A stretch of DNA of 64,000 bases from Streptomyces sp. NRRL F-5727 (GCF_000719555.1 NZ_JOGX01000020.1:1-64000); one strand, 5' to 3'. Counted from the stretch's first letter, positions 37,130-46,186 are shown. Translations and numbers: made by a program. The notes: a model not told the origin generated them from the letters alone.

Positions 37130-37819
37130 GTGATCCGATTCGACAACGTCTCCAAGTCCTATCCGAAGCAGAACCGCCCCGCGCTCCGGGAAGTCTCCCT
37201 GGAGATCGAGAAGGGGGAGTTCGTCTTCCTCGTCGGTTCGTCCGGCTCCGGAAAGTCGACCTTCCTCCGGCTGATCCTGCGGGAGGAGCGCGCCAGCACC
37301 GGCCAGGTGCACGTGCTCGGCAAGGACCTCGCCCGCCTGTCCAACTGGAAGGTGCCGCACATGCGGCGCCAGCTCGGCACCGTCTTCCAGGACTTCCGCC
37401 TGCTGCCGAACAAGACCGTCGCGCAGAACGTGGCCTTCGCGCAGGAGGTCATCGGCAAGCCGCGCGGCGAGATCCGCAAGGCCGTACCCCAGGTGCTCGA
37501 CCTGGTCGGCCTGGGCGGCAAGGAGGACCGCATGCCGGGCGAGCTGTCCGGTGGTGAGCAGCAGCGCGTCGCCATCGCCCGCGCGTTCGTCAACCGTCCG
37601 ATGCTGCTGATCGCCGACGAGCCGACCGGCAACCTCGACCCGCAGACCTCCGTCGGCATCATGAAGCTGCTCGACCGCATCAACAGGACAGGGACCACCG
37701 TCGTCATGGCGACCCACGACCAGAACATCGTCGACCAGATGCGCAAGCGCGTCATCGAGCTGGAGAAGGGCCGTCTCGTCCGCGACCAGGCGCGCGGCGT
37801 CTACGGCTACCAGCACTGA
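37130..37819 (+). CDS. ftsE: FtsE, cell-division ATPase
   Basis: The 229-residue ABC ATPase pairs with FtsX at the division septum and controls peptidoglycan hydrolases. Walker A is GSSGSGKS (36-43), signature LSGGEQQR and Walker [13 protein letters not shown] are intact, as is the switch His in ATHDQ. The GTG start at 37130 gives [12 protein letters not shown]. ftsX follows 21 bases later in the same operon. Confidence 0.96.
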   Translation: MIRFDNVSKSYPKQNRPALREVSLEIEKGEFVFLVGSSGSGKSTFLRLILREERASTGQVHVLGKDLARLSNWKVPHMRRQLGTVFQDFRLLPNKTVAQNVAFAQEVIGKPRGEIRKAVPQVLDLVGLGGKEDRMPGELSGGEQQRVAIARAFVNRPMLLIADEPTGNLDPQTSVGIMKLLDRINRTGTTVVMATHDQNIVDQMRKRVIELEKGRLVRDQARGVYGYQH

Positions 37820-37840
37820 CGGCGGGGGAACCAGAACACC

Positions 37841-38758
37841 ATGCGCGCTCAGTTCGTGCTCTCCGAGATCGGCGTCGGTCTCCGGCGCAACCTGACGATG
37901 ACCTTCGCGGTGATCGTCTCCGTGGCCCTGTCGCTGGCCCTGTTCGGCGGTGCCCTGCTCATGCGCGAGCAGGTCTCCACGATGAAGGACTACTGGTACG
38001 ACAAGGTCAACGTCTCCATCTTCCTCTGCAACAAGACGGACGCGGCCTCCTCGCCCAAGTGCGCCAAGGGCGCCGTCACCAAGCAGCAGCGCGAGCAGAT
38101 CACGGCCGACCTCAGGAAGATGGACATCGTGGAGAACGTCATCCACGAGACGGCCGAGGAAGCCTTCAAGCACTACAAGGAGCAGTACGGCGACACCGCC
38201 ATCGCCTCCGTCATCACCCCGGACCAGATGCAGGAGTCGATCCGGGTGAAGCTGAAGGACCCGGAGAAGTACAAGGTGGTCGCCACCGCCTTCGCCGGCC
38301 GGGACGGCATCGAGTCCGTCCAGGACCAGCGCTCCATCCTGGAGACGCTGTTCAACATGATGCGGAGCGTCAACTACGCGGCCGTCGCGCTGATGCTGCT
38401 GATGCTGGTGATCGCCCTGATGCTGATCATCAACACGGTCCGCGTGTCGGCCTTCAGCCGCCGCCGCGAGACCGGCATCATGCGGCTGGTGGGCGCCTCC
38501 AGCTTCTACATCCAGATGCCGTTCATCATGGAGGCCGCGTTCTCCGGCCTGATCGGCGGCGCCTTCGCCTGCGTGCTGCTGGTCGCCGGCCGGTACTTCC
38601 TCGTCGACCACGGCCTCAACCTGGCCGAGCAGATGCCGCTGGTGAACTTCATCGGCTGGGACGTGGTCCTCGCCCAGCTGCCGCTGGTGATCGTCATCGG
38701 TCTGCTGATGCCGTCCGTGGCGGCCTTCATCGCGCTGCGCAAGTACCTGAAGGTGTGA
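37841..38758 (+). CDS. ftsX: FtsX, cell-division permease-like protein
   Basis: The 305-residue membrane protein has the FtsX topology: one N-terminal helix (about 20-42), a large extracytoplasmic domain with two Cys (CNKTDAASSPKC) and three C-terminal helices. In Gram-positive bacteria FtsX transmits ATP hydrolysis by FtsE to NlpC/P60 or similar wall hydrolases outside. The two Cys probably form a disulphide. The ATG at 37841 is preceded by GGGGGA. An imperfect hairpin (38778-38814, GATGGCG ... CGCCATC) may end the operon. Confidence 0.95.
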   Translation: MRAQFVLSEIGVGLRRNLTMTFAVIVSVALSLALFGGALLMREQVSTMKDYWYDKVNVSIFLCNKTDAASSPKCAKGAVTKQQREQITADLRKMDIVENVIHETAEEAFKHYKEQYGDTAIASVITPDQMQESIRVKLKDPEKYKVVATAFAGRDGIESVQDQRSILETLFNMMRSVNYAAVALMLLMLVIALMLIINTVRVSAFSRRRETGIMRLVGASSFYIQMPFIMEAAFSGLIGGAFACVLLVAGRYFLVDHGLNLAEQMPLVNFIGWDVVLAQLPLVIVIGLLMPSVAAFIALRKYLKV

Positions 38759-38823
38759 GAAGAGACCACTGACGGCGGATGGCGTCTCGGGGCCAAACCC
38801 CCTGGGGCGCCATCGCCTTGTCC

Positions 38824-38829
38824 TAGAGT
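38824..38829 (+). promoter_or_regulatory. Putative leaderless -10 element (TAGAGT) for the S41 peptidase
   Basis: TAGAGT ends seven bases before the ATG at 38837. It overlaps the upstream GTG at 38828, which argues for the ATG as the true start. Confidence 0.5.
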
Positions 38830-38836
38830 GGGCGCC

Positions 38837-40009
38837 ATGCCGGACGGTCCCGCGCCCCTCTGTCTCCGGCCCCGCGGTGTCGTCCGCGGGGCCGTTCTCA
38901 CGCTCGTCTTCGCCGGAGTCCTCGCCACCGCCGCCGCGACCGGCGCGCTGCCCCGGGAGGACGAGGCCGGGCGGGAGCCCCGTACCGGCGCCGGGGACCG
39001 GGCCGTCTTCGACCGGGCGGCCCTCCACCGCGCCGCCGCCGAGGCCGCCGCCGACGGCAAGTCCGGCAAGCAGGCCGCCGAGGAGTTCGTCAGCCGCAGC
39101 GGCGACCGCTGGGGCGCCGTCTACGACCGGCGGGAGTACGCCGAGTTCGAGCGGTCCCTCGACGGCGCCTACACCGGCGTCGGCCTCTCCGCGACCCGTA
39201 CCTCCGCGGAGGGCGGCGTCGAGGTCACCCGGGTGCGCGAGGGCGGGCCCGCCCAGCGGGCCGGGGTGCGGCCCGGCGATCTGCTGCTCGCGGTCGGCGG
39301 GCGCGACACCACCGGCCTCTCCGTCTCCGAGGTCGTCTCCCTGCTGCGCGGCGACGGCGTGCCCGGCTCCACCGTGGCCCTGCGGATCCGGCGGGCCGGG
39401 ATGACCTGGACCCAGACCCTGCGCCGGGAGCGGCTCGCGACCGACCCCGTCACCGTCAGCCGCCCCGACCCGCGGACCGTCGTCATCCGGGTCGCCGCCT
39501 TCAGCAAGGGCGCCGGCGACCGGGTGCGGGAGGCGGTCCGCACCGCCCCGCCCGGCGCGGGCGTCCTGCTCGACCTGCGCGGGAACGCCGGCGGCCTGGT
39601 CGACGAGGCCGCCTCCGCCGCCTCCGCCTTCCTCGACGGCGGCCTGGTCGCCACGTACGACGTCGAGGGCGAGCAGCGGTCCGTGTACGCGGAGCGGGGC
39701 GGCGACACCGGCCGGCCGCTGGTCGCCCTGGTCGACGGCGGCACCATGAGCGCGGCCGAGCTGCTCACCGGCGCGCTCCGGGACCGGGGCCGGGCGGTCA
39801 CCGTCGGCTCCCCCACCTTCGGCAAGGGGTCCGTGCAGATGCCGAGCACCCTGCCCGACGGCTCGGTCGCCGAGCTCACCGTGGGCCACTACCGCACGCC
39901 CGCCGGGCACGACCTGGACGGGCGGGGCATCGCCCCCGACGTGCCGGCCAAGGACGGGGCGGAGGAGCGGGCCCGCAGGGTATTGAGTGGCCTCGGAGGG
40001 GGCTCGTAG
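38837..40009 (+). CDS. S41-family C-terminal processing peptidase
   Basis: The 390-residue protein is exported or membrane-anchored by one N-terminal helix (VVRGAVLTLVFAGVLATAAATGA). A PDZ domain (about 110-185: GVGLSATRTS ... VRPGDLLLAVGG) precedes the protease core, with catalytic Ser in DGGTMSAAELLTGAL and Lys in TFGKGSVQ. It acts on unfolded protein C-termini at the cell surface. It lies between ftsEX and smpB as in other Streptomyces, so an envelope-hydrolase quality-control role is an inference. The start at 38837 is favoured by the -10 element. Confidence 0.92.
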   Translation: MPDGPAPLCLRPRGVVRGAVLTLVFAGVLATAAATGALPREDEAGREPRTGAGDRAVFDRAALHRAAAEAAADGKSGKQAAEEFVSRSGDRWGAVYDRREYAEFERSLDGAYTGVGLSATRTSAEGGVEVTRVREGGPAQRAGVRPGDLLLAVGGRDTTGLSVSEVVSLLRGDGVPGSTVALRIRRAGMTWTQTLRRERLATDPVTVSRPDPRTVVIRVAAFSKGAGDRVREAVRTAPPGAGVLLDLRGNAGGLVDEAASAASAFLDGGLVATYDVEGEQRSVYAERGGDTGRPLVALVDGGTMSAAELLTGALRDRGRAVTVGSPTFGKGSVQMPSTLPDGSVAELTVGHYRTPAGHDLDGRGIAPDVPAKDGAEERARRVLSGLGGGS

Positions 40010-40027
40010 TGCGAAAATGACCGCACT

Positions 40028-40564
40028 ATGGCTAAGGGACTCGTCAACGTGCAGGGCAAGCCTGCCAAGAAGGCCCAGGACAAGGGGCCGGAGCGCAAGC
40101 TCATCGCGCAGAACAAGAAGGCGCGCCACGACTACCTCATCCTCGACACGTACGAGGCGGGCGTGGCGCTCATGGGCACGGAGGTGAAGTCGCTCCGGAT
40201 GGGGCGGGCCTCGCTGGTGGACGGCTTCGTCCAGATCGAGGGCCACGAGGCGTGGCTGTACAACATCCACGTGCCCGAGTACATGCAGGGCAGCTGGACC
40301 AACCACTCGGCGAAGCGGAAGCGGAAGCTGCTGCTGCACCGGGCGGAGATCGACAAGCTGGAGCAGAAGGCGTCGGAGACCGGTCACACGATCGTGCCCC
40401 TCGCGCTGTACTTCCTGGGCGGCCGGGTGAAGTGCGAGATCGCGCTCGCCAAGGGCAAGAAGGAGTACGACAAGCGGCAGACGCTCCGGGAGAAGCAGGA
40501 CACCCGCGAGACCGCCCGCGCCATCGCGGCGGCGAAGCGGCGCCAGCGCGCCCAGGAGCGTTAA
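40028..40564 (+). CDS. smpB: SmpB, tmRNA-binding protein
   Basis: The 178-residue protein binds tmRNA and is essential for trans-translation. The motif [19 protein letters not shown] and the basic tail ([37 protein letters not shown]) are typical. A 20-residue N-terminal extension is common in Streptomyces. It lies 18 bases after the S41 peptidase and 80 bases before tmRNA, the usual arrangement. Confidence 0.98.
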   Translation: MAKGLVNVQGKPAKKAQDKGPERKLIAQNKKARHDYLILDTYEAGVALMGTEVKSLRMGRASLVDGFVQIEGHEAWLYNIHVPEYMQGSWTNHSAKRKRKLLLHRAEIDKLEQKASETGHTIVPLALYFLGGRVKCEIALAKGKKEYDKRQTLREKQDTRETARAIAAAKRRQRAQER

Positions 40565-40593
40565 TACGCTGGCAACCGGGCCCGCCGGTCACG

Positions 40594-40599
40594 TACCAT
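40594..40599 (+). promoter_or_regulatory. Likely ssrA -10 element (TACCAT)
   Basis: TACCAT about 46 bases before the mature tmRNA end is a plausible -10; a GGCAAC hexamer 17 bases upstream is a weak -35. The transcript would need 5' trimming. Confidence 0.4.
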
Positions 40600-40644
40600 G
40601 GGCCACGCACCCCACCGAGGGCGCACGGATTGAAAACACAACAT

Positions 40645-41010
40645 GGGGATGATCGGTTTCGACAGCGGATGTCGAAGCAGGGGAAGCGTGTCGAGGAAGC
40701 GGCAATGATCTCGTAAACCACGCGCCGAAACCAATAATCGCCAACACCAAGCGCGATTCCTTCGCCCTCGCTGCCTAAGTAGCGACTTGCGAAGTGTCAG
40801 CCCGGGGCTGTTCCCGACCCGGATCCTGGCATCATGAAGGGGACTAAACCTTGATCCCGGTCACGGGGTGAAGAGGGAAATCAAACAGTGACTGAGCCCG
40901 TTCCGGACTTGTCTGGGTGATCCGGAGGGCTGAGAAACTCGTACCAGACTGCACACGGAGAAGCCCTGGTTCCGCACCGTTGGACGCGGGTTCGATTCCC
41001 GCCATCTCCA
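40645..41010 (+). ncRNA. ssrA: Transfer-messenger RNA
   Basis: The RNA begins GGGGATGATCGGTTTCGACAG and ends GTTCGATTCCCGCCATCTCCA, forming the tRNA-like acceptor (GGGGATG with CATCTCC, one G-U) and T arm. CCA is not encoded. The tag frame starts at GCC 40740 and reads ANTKRDSFALAA, then TAA at 40776-40778. The degron end ALAA is intact. The tag has 12 residues, shorter than the 16 I recall for S. coelicolor (ANTKRDSSQQAFALAA). Pseudoknot segments follow the tag. It rescues stalled ribosomes with SmpB, encoded next door. Confidence 0.97.
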
Positions 41011-41026
41011 CTCATCCCATGTGGGC

Positions 41027-41064
41027 AGAGGCCCGGTGGTCGCGCGAGCGACCGCCGGGCCTCT
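41027..41064 (+). terminator. ssrA terminator
   Basis: A 17-bp stem with one G-U pair and a GCGA tetraloop (41027-41043 with 41048-41064) lies 17 bases after tmRNA. Confidence 0.9.
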
Positions 41065-41076
41065 GTCATTCCCGCG

Positions 41077-41132
41077 CTCCCGAGGGCCTGCGGTCCCGAG
41101 GGCCTGCGGTCCCGAGCGTCCGCGGTCCCGGG
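41077..41132. repeat. Three tandem 16-bp repeats after ssrA
   Basis: Units of GTCCCGAGGGCCTGCG occur three times in a row (the third with changes), with a partial fourth. They are noncoding and lie between the ssrA terminator and the GH18 gene. Confidence 0.7.
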
Positions 41133-41234
41133 GCCGTGCCCGTCGGCGGGCGTGACCGCCCTCTTGCCGACTTGGTCTGTACCTGCCACTCTGCCGGAGC
41201 CGCCCCCCAGGCCACGGCACTCCCGGAGGTACGT

Positions 41235-42308
41235 ATGCGTCACAGACCGCTCGCGGTCCTGCTCATGCTCCTCGCCCTCCTCGTCCCCACCACCCCGGCC
41301 CACGCGGCCGCCCCCGTCCAGGTCTACGGCGCCTGGCACTGCGGGGACGACTACTGCACCTGGTCCACCGAGCGCGACCTCGCCGAGTTCGACGCCAAGA
41401 ACCACTGGCTGATCGACCGGGGTGACGGACGGCCCTCCGTCAACCTCGTCGTGCTCAGCTTCGTCGAGCCGCTGAAACTGCTCCGCCGCACCACCGACGC
41501 CGGCACCGTGAACGGCGTCCCCGCAGGCATGACCAGGGAGATCGTCGAGTACTTCACCTCCCGGGGCATCCGCGTCATGCTCTCCATCGGTGGCATCACC
41601 TACACCGACGAGTGGGACGCGGCCCTCGCCGAGAACCCCACGCAGCTGGGGCTCAACGCGGCCGCCGTCGCCGCCGACCTCGGCGTCGGCATCGAGATCG
41701 ACTACGAGCAGAACACCGACCCGGACCTGGCCGGGCTCCAGTCCTTCATCGACGCCTACCGGTCCGTCCACCCCTACGACGCCACCGGCACCCGGCCCGC
41801 CGCCCGCCTCACGATCGACACCGCCGCCGGCGACCGCTGGCTGATCGACATCAACCGCAAGGCGACCGCCGACTGGCTCCGCACCGACGCCCCCGTCCTC
41901 GACTACGCCAACGCCATGGTGACCGCCCGCCCCTCCTCGGCGAGCACCCACATCGCCAACTGGCAGGAGCACATCGACGGCAAGTCCCAGTTCGCGCCGC
42001 CGGTCCCGCCGCTCGCCCCCGCCAAGTTCACCGCCGGGCTGTACGTCGCCTACGGGCGCAGCCCGCTGCCCGAGTGCACCGACTTCGCGAACTCGCTGCA
42101 GAAGGCCACCGGCGACTGGGTGCGCAACGCGGCACCCAACGGGGCCGGCACCACCGCCGGGCTGCTCGGCTACATGTTCTGGGCCGCCGAGAAGCCGTCC
42201 ACCCGGGGCCTCGGCACCCAGGAACCCGACGGCTGCGAGGGCGGGATCGGCGCCGGGGCCACCGCCTACGGCGTCCAGGTGCCCATGCCGCCGCTCCGGC
42301 AGAGCTGA
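41235..42308 (+). CDS. Secreted GH18-like glycoside hydrolase
   Basis: The 357-residue protein has a signal peptide (MRHRPLAVLLMLLALLVPTTPAHA) and a GH18 TIM-barrel with the strand-3 motif VMLSIGG and the catalytic strand-4 motif VGIEIDYE. In the canonical DxxDxDxE the last D and the catalytic E are kept, but the first D is V and the second is E. A short two-Cys loop (WHCGDDYC) follows the first strand. It may act on chitin or peptidoglycan-like glycans with altered activity. GGAGGT four bases before the ATG supports the start. It is followed by a convergent MFS gene. Confidence 0.8.
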   Translation: MRHRPLAVLLMLLALLVPTTPAHAAAPVQVYGAWHCGDDYCTWSTERDLAEFDAKNHWLIDRGDGRPSVNLVVLSFVEPLKLLRRTTDAGTVNGVPAGMTREIVEYFTSRGIRVMLSIGGITYTDEWDAALAENPTQLGLNAAAVAADLGVGIEIDYEQNTDPDLAGLQSFIDAYRSVHPYDATGTRPAARLTIDTAAGDRWLIDINRKATADWLRTDAPVLDYANAMVTARPSSASTHIANWQEHIDGKSQFAPPVPPLAPAKFTAGLYVAYGRSPLPECTDFANSLQKATGDWVRNAAPNGAGTTAGLLGYMFWAAEKPSTRGLGTQEPDGCEGGIGAGATAYGVQVPMPPLRQS

Positions 42309-42319
42309 GGACGCCCCCC

Positions 42320-43564
42320 TCAGACCCGTGCGCGGCGGCCGACCCCGGTCGCCGCGCACAGGGCCAGCGCCAGGGCCGCCGCGGCCACCGGCAGGACGAA
42401 GCCGACGACGGGGTCCGGGGCGTGGTCGGCGGTCCAGCCCGCCGTGGCCGAGCCGGCCGCGATGCCCGCCAGGAGCGCGGTCACGGCCAGCGTCATGCCC
42501 TCGTTCAGCTGGGAGGGCGGGACGAGCCGCTGGACCAGCCCCATGCCCGTCACCATCGTCGGGGCCGTCGCCATGCCCGCCACCAGCAGACCGGCGGCCA
42601 GCGCGAGCAGGGAACCCGTCTGCGCCGTCAGCAGCGGCGCCGCCATCAGGACCGTCATCGCCGCCAGGCAGCCGCGCAGGCCCGCGCCGCGCCGGACCCG
42701 GCCGTAGAGCAGGCCCGCCGCGCAGGAGCCCGCCGCCTGGAACGCCAGGACCGGGCCGGCGACCGGACCGTCCACGTACGCCAGGGCGGTCACCTCCATC
42801 GAACCGAAGATCGCCCCCGTGGCGACGAAGACCGCCAGCAGCGGAGGCATCCCCGCCGCCCGCAGCGGCGAGCCCGCCGAGGTGCGCGGGGCGACCGGCG
42901 GCTCCGTCGAGCGCTGGGCCGTGAAGAGGAGCACGCCGGTCAGCAGCAGGACGGCCGCCACCAGCGTGCCCGCCTCCGGGAAGAGCGCCGAGCAGGCCAC
43001 CGCCGCCAGCAGCGGACCCACCATGAAACACAGCTCGTCGGCGGCCTGCTCGAAGGAGTTCGCGGTGTGCAGCGCGGCCGCGTCACCGCGCAGCAGATGC
43101 GCCCAGCGGGCCCGGGACATGCCGCCCGTGTTCGGGGCGGTCGCGGTCAGGACGACCGCGCAGAACAGCGTCCACGCGGGCGCGTGCCCCCGGACGCACA
43201 GCAGCAGCGCCAGCTGCCCCAGGACGGCCAGCAGCGCGGCCGGAAGAGCGACCCGGGCCTGCCCGTGCCGGTCGACCAGCCGGGCCACCCAGGGCGCCGT
43301 CAGCGCCCCCGCCACCAGGCCGGTCGCGCTGACCGCGCCGGCCAGCGCGTAGGAGTCGTACGCCGCCGAGATCATCAGGACCGCGCTGATGCCGAACATC
43401 CCCGACGGCAGCCGGGCGATCAGGTTCCCGGCGGTGAACGCGCGCGTGCCCGGGAGGGCGAAGAGCCGGAGGTAGGGGTTGCGGGGGAGCGCGGCGGGGC
43501 GCTCGCGGTAGCGGGGGGCCAGGCCCGGGCCGGCGGGGGTGGGGACGAGGAGCTGCTGGGGCAT
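42320..43564 (-). CDS. Major facilitator superfamily transporter
   Basis: The 414-residue protein has twelve predicted membrane helices and resembles sugar-efflux/YfmI-like MFS proteins of actinobacteria (MFS domain from about residue 30). The loop APWVARLVDRHGQARV between helices 2 and 3 matches the MFS signature. The ATG at 43564 starts after a weak GGAGCC. A LysR-type regulator is divergent, 75 bases away, and probably controls it. The substrate is unknown; drug or metabolite export are the usual guesses. Confidence 0.82.
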   Translation of the reverse strand: MPQQLLVPTPAGPGLAPRYRERPAALPRNPYLRLFALPGTRAFTAGNLIARLPSGMFGISAVLMISAAYDSYALAGAVSATGLVAGALTAPWVARLVDRHGQARVALPAALLAVLGQLALLLCVRGHAPAWTLFCAVVLTATAPNTGGMSRARWAHLLRGDAAALHTANSFEQAADELCFMVGPLLAAVACSALFPEAGTLVAAVLLLTGVLLFTAQRSTEPPVAPRTSAGSPLRAAGMPPLLAVFVATGAIFGSMEVTALAYVDGPVAGPVLAFQAAGSCAAGLLYGRVRRGAGLRGCLAAMTVLMAAPLLTAQTGSLLALAAGLLVAGMATAPTMVTGMGLVQRLVPPSQLNEGMTLAVTALLAGIAAGSATAGWTADHAPDPVVGFVLPVAAAALALALCAATGVGRRARV

Positions 43565-43598
43565 GGCACCAGGCTCCGGCCGGGGCGCCCGGACCGTC

Positions 43599-43635
43599 CA
43601 ACACCTGTACGGTCGCCATTCACGCACCTGTGTTG
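43599..43635. promoter_or_regulatory. Candidate LysR operator
   Basis: CAACACCTGT (43599-43608) and GCACCTGTGTTG (about 43624-43635) form both a 6-bp inverted repeat (CAACAC with GTGTTG) and a direct repeat (CACCTGT), all inside the MFS-LysR divergent promoter. Confidence 0.4.
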
Positions 43636-43639
43636 TTGA

Positions 43640-44638
43640 ATGCGGCGGGTGGCCACTCCGTACGACATCGAACCCCGGCTGCTCCGCGCCTTCACCGCCG
43701 TCGCCGAGGAGCTGCACTTCACCCGCGCCGCCGGCCGGCTCTTCGTCGCCCAGCAGGCGCTGAGCCGGGACATCCGGCGCCTGGAGCGCGAGGTGGGCGC
43801 CCCGCTCTTCGTACGGACCACCCGGCAGGTCGCCCTCACCCCGGACGGCGAACGGCTCCTCCCGTACGCCCGCCGGGTCCTCGACGCCCACGACGCGCTC
43901 CGCGACGCCTTCCGGGCCGAGACCCGCCCCCTCCTCGTCGACCTCAACACGCCCGGCCTCGTCCAGGACCGGATCCTGCGCCGCGCCCGCGAACTCGCCC
44001 CCGAGCACGAGCTGATGGCCCGCTTCGAGTCCGGGCTCACCGGCGCCGCGCGGGAGATCCTGGCCGGCCGGCTCGACGCCTCCTTCGGACGGTACGGCGG
44101 CCTCGCGCCCGCCCTGCGGGCCCGGCTCGACGCGTCCTTCGTCCGGTACGAGCCGATGGCGGTGCTGCTGCCCGAGGACCACGAGCTCGCCGCCCTGCCC
44201 GAGGTGCCGCTCGCCCGGCTCGCCGGCGAACACCTCTACGCCGGTGCCGGGAACGACCGCACCACCGAGTGGACCGACCTCGCCGCCACGCTCTTCGCCG
44301 GCCGCGGCATCCACCTGGCGCCGCCCGCGCCGCTCGCCGTCGGCAAGGAGGAGTTCCAGCGGATCATGGCCAAGCACCGGCGCCCGGTCCTCGCCGGCAC
44401 CGGCTTCCCGCCCATGCCCGGCTGCGTCCTGCGGCCCCTCGTCGACCCCGTCCCCCTCTCGCCCGTCAGCCTGGTCTGGCGCAAGGGCCTGCGCCACCCC
44501 GCCCTCGACGCCCTCCGCACCGCCGCCGCCGAACTGGGCGCCCGGGAGGGCTGGCTGGAACGCCCGCCCGGCTCCTGGCTCCCGGACGGCGAACCGGGCC
44601 TGCCGGACGCACTCACAGGAGCCGCCGGACCCGGGTGA
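43640..44638 (+). CDS. LysR-family regulator
   Basis: The 332-residue protein has an N-terminal winged helix-turn-helix (about 8-66: LLRAFTAVAEELHFTRAAGRLFVAQQALSRDIRRLE) and a C-terminal effector domain of the periplasmic-binding type, longer than usual at its end. It is divergent from an MFS transporter. The effector is unknown. The start could also be the GTG at 43649. Neither start has a strong ribosome-binding site. Confidence 0.85.
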   Translation: MRRVATPYDIEPRLLRAFTAVAEELHFTRAAGRLFVAQQALSRDIRRLEREVGAPLFVRTTRQVALTPDGERLLPYARRVLDAHDALRDAFRAETRPLLVDLNTPGLVQDRILRRARELAPEHELMARFESGLTGAAREILAGRLDASFGRYGGLAPALRARLDASFVRYEPMAVLLPEDHELAALPEVPLARLAGEHLYAGAGNDRTTEWTDLAATLFAGRGIHLAPPAPLAVGKEEFQRIMAKHRRPVLAGTGFPPMPGCVLRPLVDPVPLSPVSLVWRKGLRHPALDALRTAAAELGAREGWLERPPGSWLPDGEPGLPDALTGAAGPG

Positions 44639-44666
44639 GAGCAAGGTTCCGCCGACGTCATCTCGC

Positions 44667-44682
44667 GGTACCGCTCTGAAAC
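44667..44682 (+). promoter_or_regulatory. Possible GlnR-like site upstream of narK
   Basis: GGTAC-N6-GAAAC (44667-44682) lies 64 bases before the narK ATG. The second half fits the GlnR half-site GaAAc well, but the first half deviates from gTnAc, so the match is weak. A TAGCGT at 44692 could be the -10. Confidence 0.3.
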
Positions 44683-44746
44683 GCCGAACCCCTAGCGTCG
44701 GGGGCACCAGGATCCGGGACCGGATCCGACACCGTGGAGGTGCGAG

Positions 44747-46102
44747 ATGGGCGGGCGCTGGATCGACGTGTGGGAGCCGGAGGACGAGACCTTCTGGCAG
44801 GAGAAGGGCGAGCGGATCGCCAAACGGAACCTCGCCTTCTCGGTCTTCTCCGAGCACATCGGCTTCTCCATCTGGAGCCTCTGGTCCGTGATGGTCCTCT
44901 TCATGGGACCCCAGTACGGCATCGACGCCGCCGGGAAGTTCTTCCTCATCGCCACCGCGACCTTCGTCGGCGCGCTGATCCGCATCCCGTACACCTTCGC
45001 CGTCGCCCGCTTCGGCGGCCGCAACTGGACCGTCTTCAGCGCCCTGCTGCTCCTGCTGCCGACCGGCTTCGCCTTCGCCGTGATGGAACCCGGCACTTCC
45101 TATTCCACCTTCGTCCTGGTGGCGGCCCTCACCGGCGTCGGCGGCGGCAACTTCGCCTCCTCCATGACCAACATCAACGCCTTCTTCCCGCTCCGGAAGA
45201 AGGGCTGGGCGCTCGGCCTCAACGCCGGCGGCGGCAACATCGGCGTCCCCGTCGTCCAGCTCGTCGGGCTCCTCGTCATCGGCACCGCCGGCGCCCTGCA
45301 CCCCAGGATCGTCCTCGGCGTCTACCTGCCGCTGATCGTCGTCGCCGCCGTCTGCTCCGCGCTCTTCATGGACAACCTCACGCCCGTGAAGAACGACACC
45401 GGTGCCTTCCGCGAGGCCGTGCGGGCCCGCCACACCTGGATCATGGCCTTCCTGTACATCGGGACCTTCGGCTCCTTCATCGGCTACAGCTTCGCCTTCG
45501 GCCTCGTCCTCCAGACCCAGTTCGGCCGCACCCCGCTGCAGGCCGCCTCGCTCACCTTCATCGGCCCCCTGCTCGGCTCCCTCATCCGCCCCCTCGGCGG
45601 CTCCCTCGCCGACAAGCACGGCGGCGCCCGCATCACCCTCGGCACCTTCGCCGCCATGTCCGCCGCCACCGGGGTGGTCGTCTACGCCTCGCTGGCCGAG
45701 TCGCTCGCCGTCTTCCTCGTCGGCTTCATCGCCCTCTTCGTCCTCAGCGGCCTCGGCAACGGCTCCACCTTCAAGATGATCCCGGCGATCTTCCTCGCCC
45801 AGGGGCACCGCAAGGGCCTGAGCGGCGAGACCGCGGAGGCGTACGGGCGGCGGCTCTCCGGCGCCTCCATGGGCCTCATCGGCGCCGTCGGCGGCCTCGG
45901 CGGCCTCGGCATCAACCTCGCCTTCCGGCAGTCCTTCCAGACCGTCGGCACCGGCACCGGGGCCTTCGTCGCCTTCCTCGCCTTCTACGCCGCCTGCATG
46001 GCCGTCACCTGGGCGGTATACCTTCGCCGCCCGCCCGTCGTCCCCGACACCGCCGAGTCCGCCGAGGAGCCGGAGAACCGGCCCGGATACGCGAAGGTGT
46101 GA
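44747..46102 (+). CDS. narK: NarK-type nitrate/nitrite transporter
   Basis: The 451-residue MFS protein has the two nitrate-signature Gly-rich helices of the NNP family (GVGGGNFASSMTNINAFFP and GLNAGGGNIGVPVVQLVGL; and GAVGGLGGLGINLAF). Key arginines for nitrate binding lie in helices 2 and 8. It imports nitrate or exports nitrite. GGAGGTGCGAG before the ATG at 44747 supports the start. It is followed by nnaR and probably forms an assimilatory or dissimilatory nitrate module. Confidence 0.9.
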   Translation: MGGRWIDVWEPEDETFWQEKGERIAKRNLAFSVFSEHIGFSIWSLWSVMVLFMGPQYGIDAAGKFFLIATATFVGALIRIPYTFAVARFGGRNWTVFSALLLLLPTGFAFAVMEPGTSYSTFVLVAALTGVGGGNFASSMTNINAFFPLRKKGWALGLNAGGGNIGVPVVQLVGLLVIGTAGALHPRIVLGVYLPLIVVAAVCSALFMDNLTPVKNDTGAFREAVRARHTWIMAFLYIGTFGSFIGYSFAFGLVLQTQFGRTPLQAASLTFIGPLLGSLIRPLGGSLADKHGGARITLGTFAAMSAATGVVVYASLAESLAVFLVGFIALFVLSGLGNGSTFKMIPAIFLAQGHRKGLSGETAEAYGRRLSGASMGLIGAVGGLGGLGINLAFRQSFQTVGTGTGAFVAFLAFYAACMAVTWAVYLRRPPVVPDTAESAEEPENRPGYAKV

Positions 46103-46124
46103 GCCGGGGTGACGGGCGCGTACC

Positions 46125-46140
46125 GTAACGGGCAGGAAAT
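46125..46140 (+). promoter_or_regulatory. GlnR box upstream of nnaR
   Basis: GTAAC-GGGCAG-GAAAT fits the GlnR consensus gTnAc-n6-GaAAc/t in all strongly conserved positions. It lies 47 bases before the ATG chosen for nnaR. GlnR control of nnaR is known in S. coelicolor as I remember it. Confidence 0.65.
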
Positions 46141-46186
46141 ACGCGTGAACCCCGACTGTCACGCGTCCGCGCCACTCTCGACGACC

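Noticed and set aside
40917..41234. An upstream extension of the GH18 frame into tmRNA
   Set aside because: It overlaps the tRNA-like end of ssrA and its terminator; the true start at 41235 has GGAGGT and a signal peptide.
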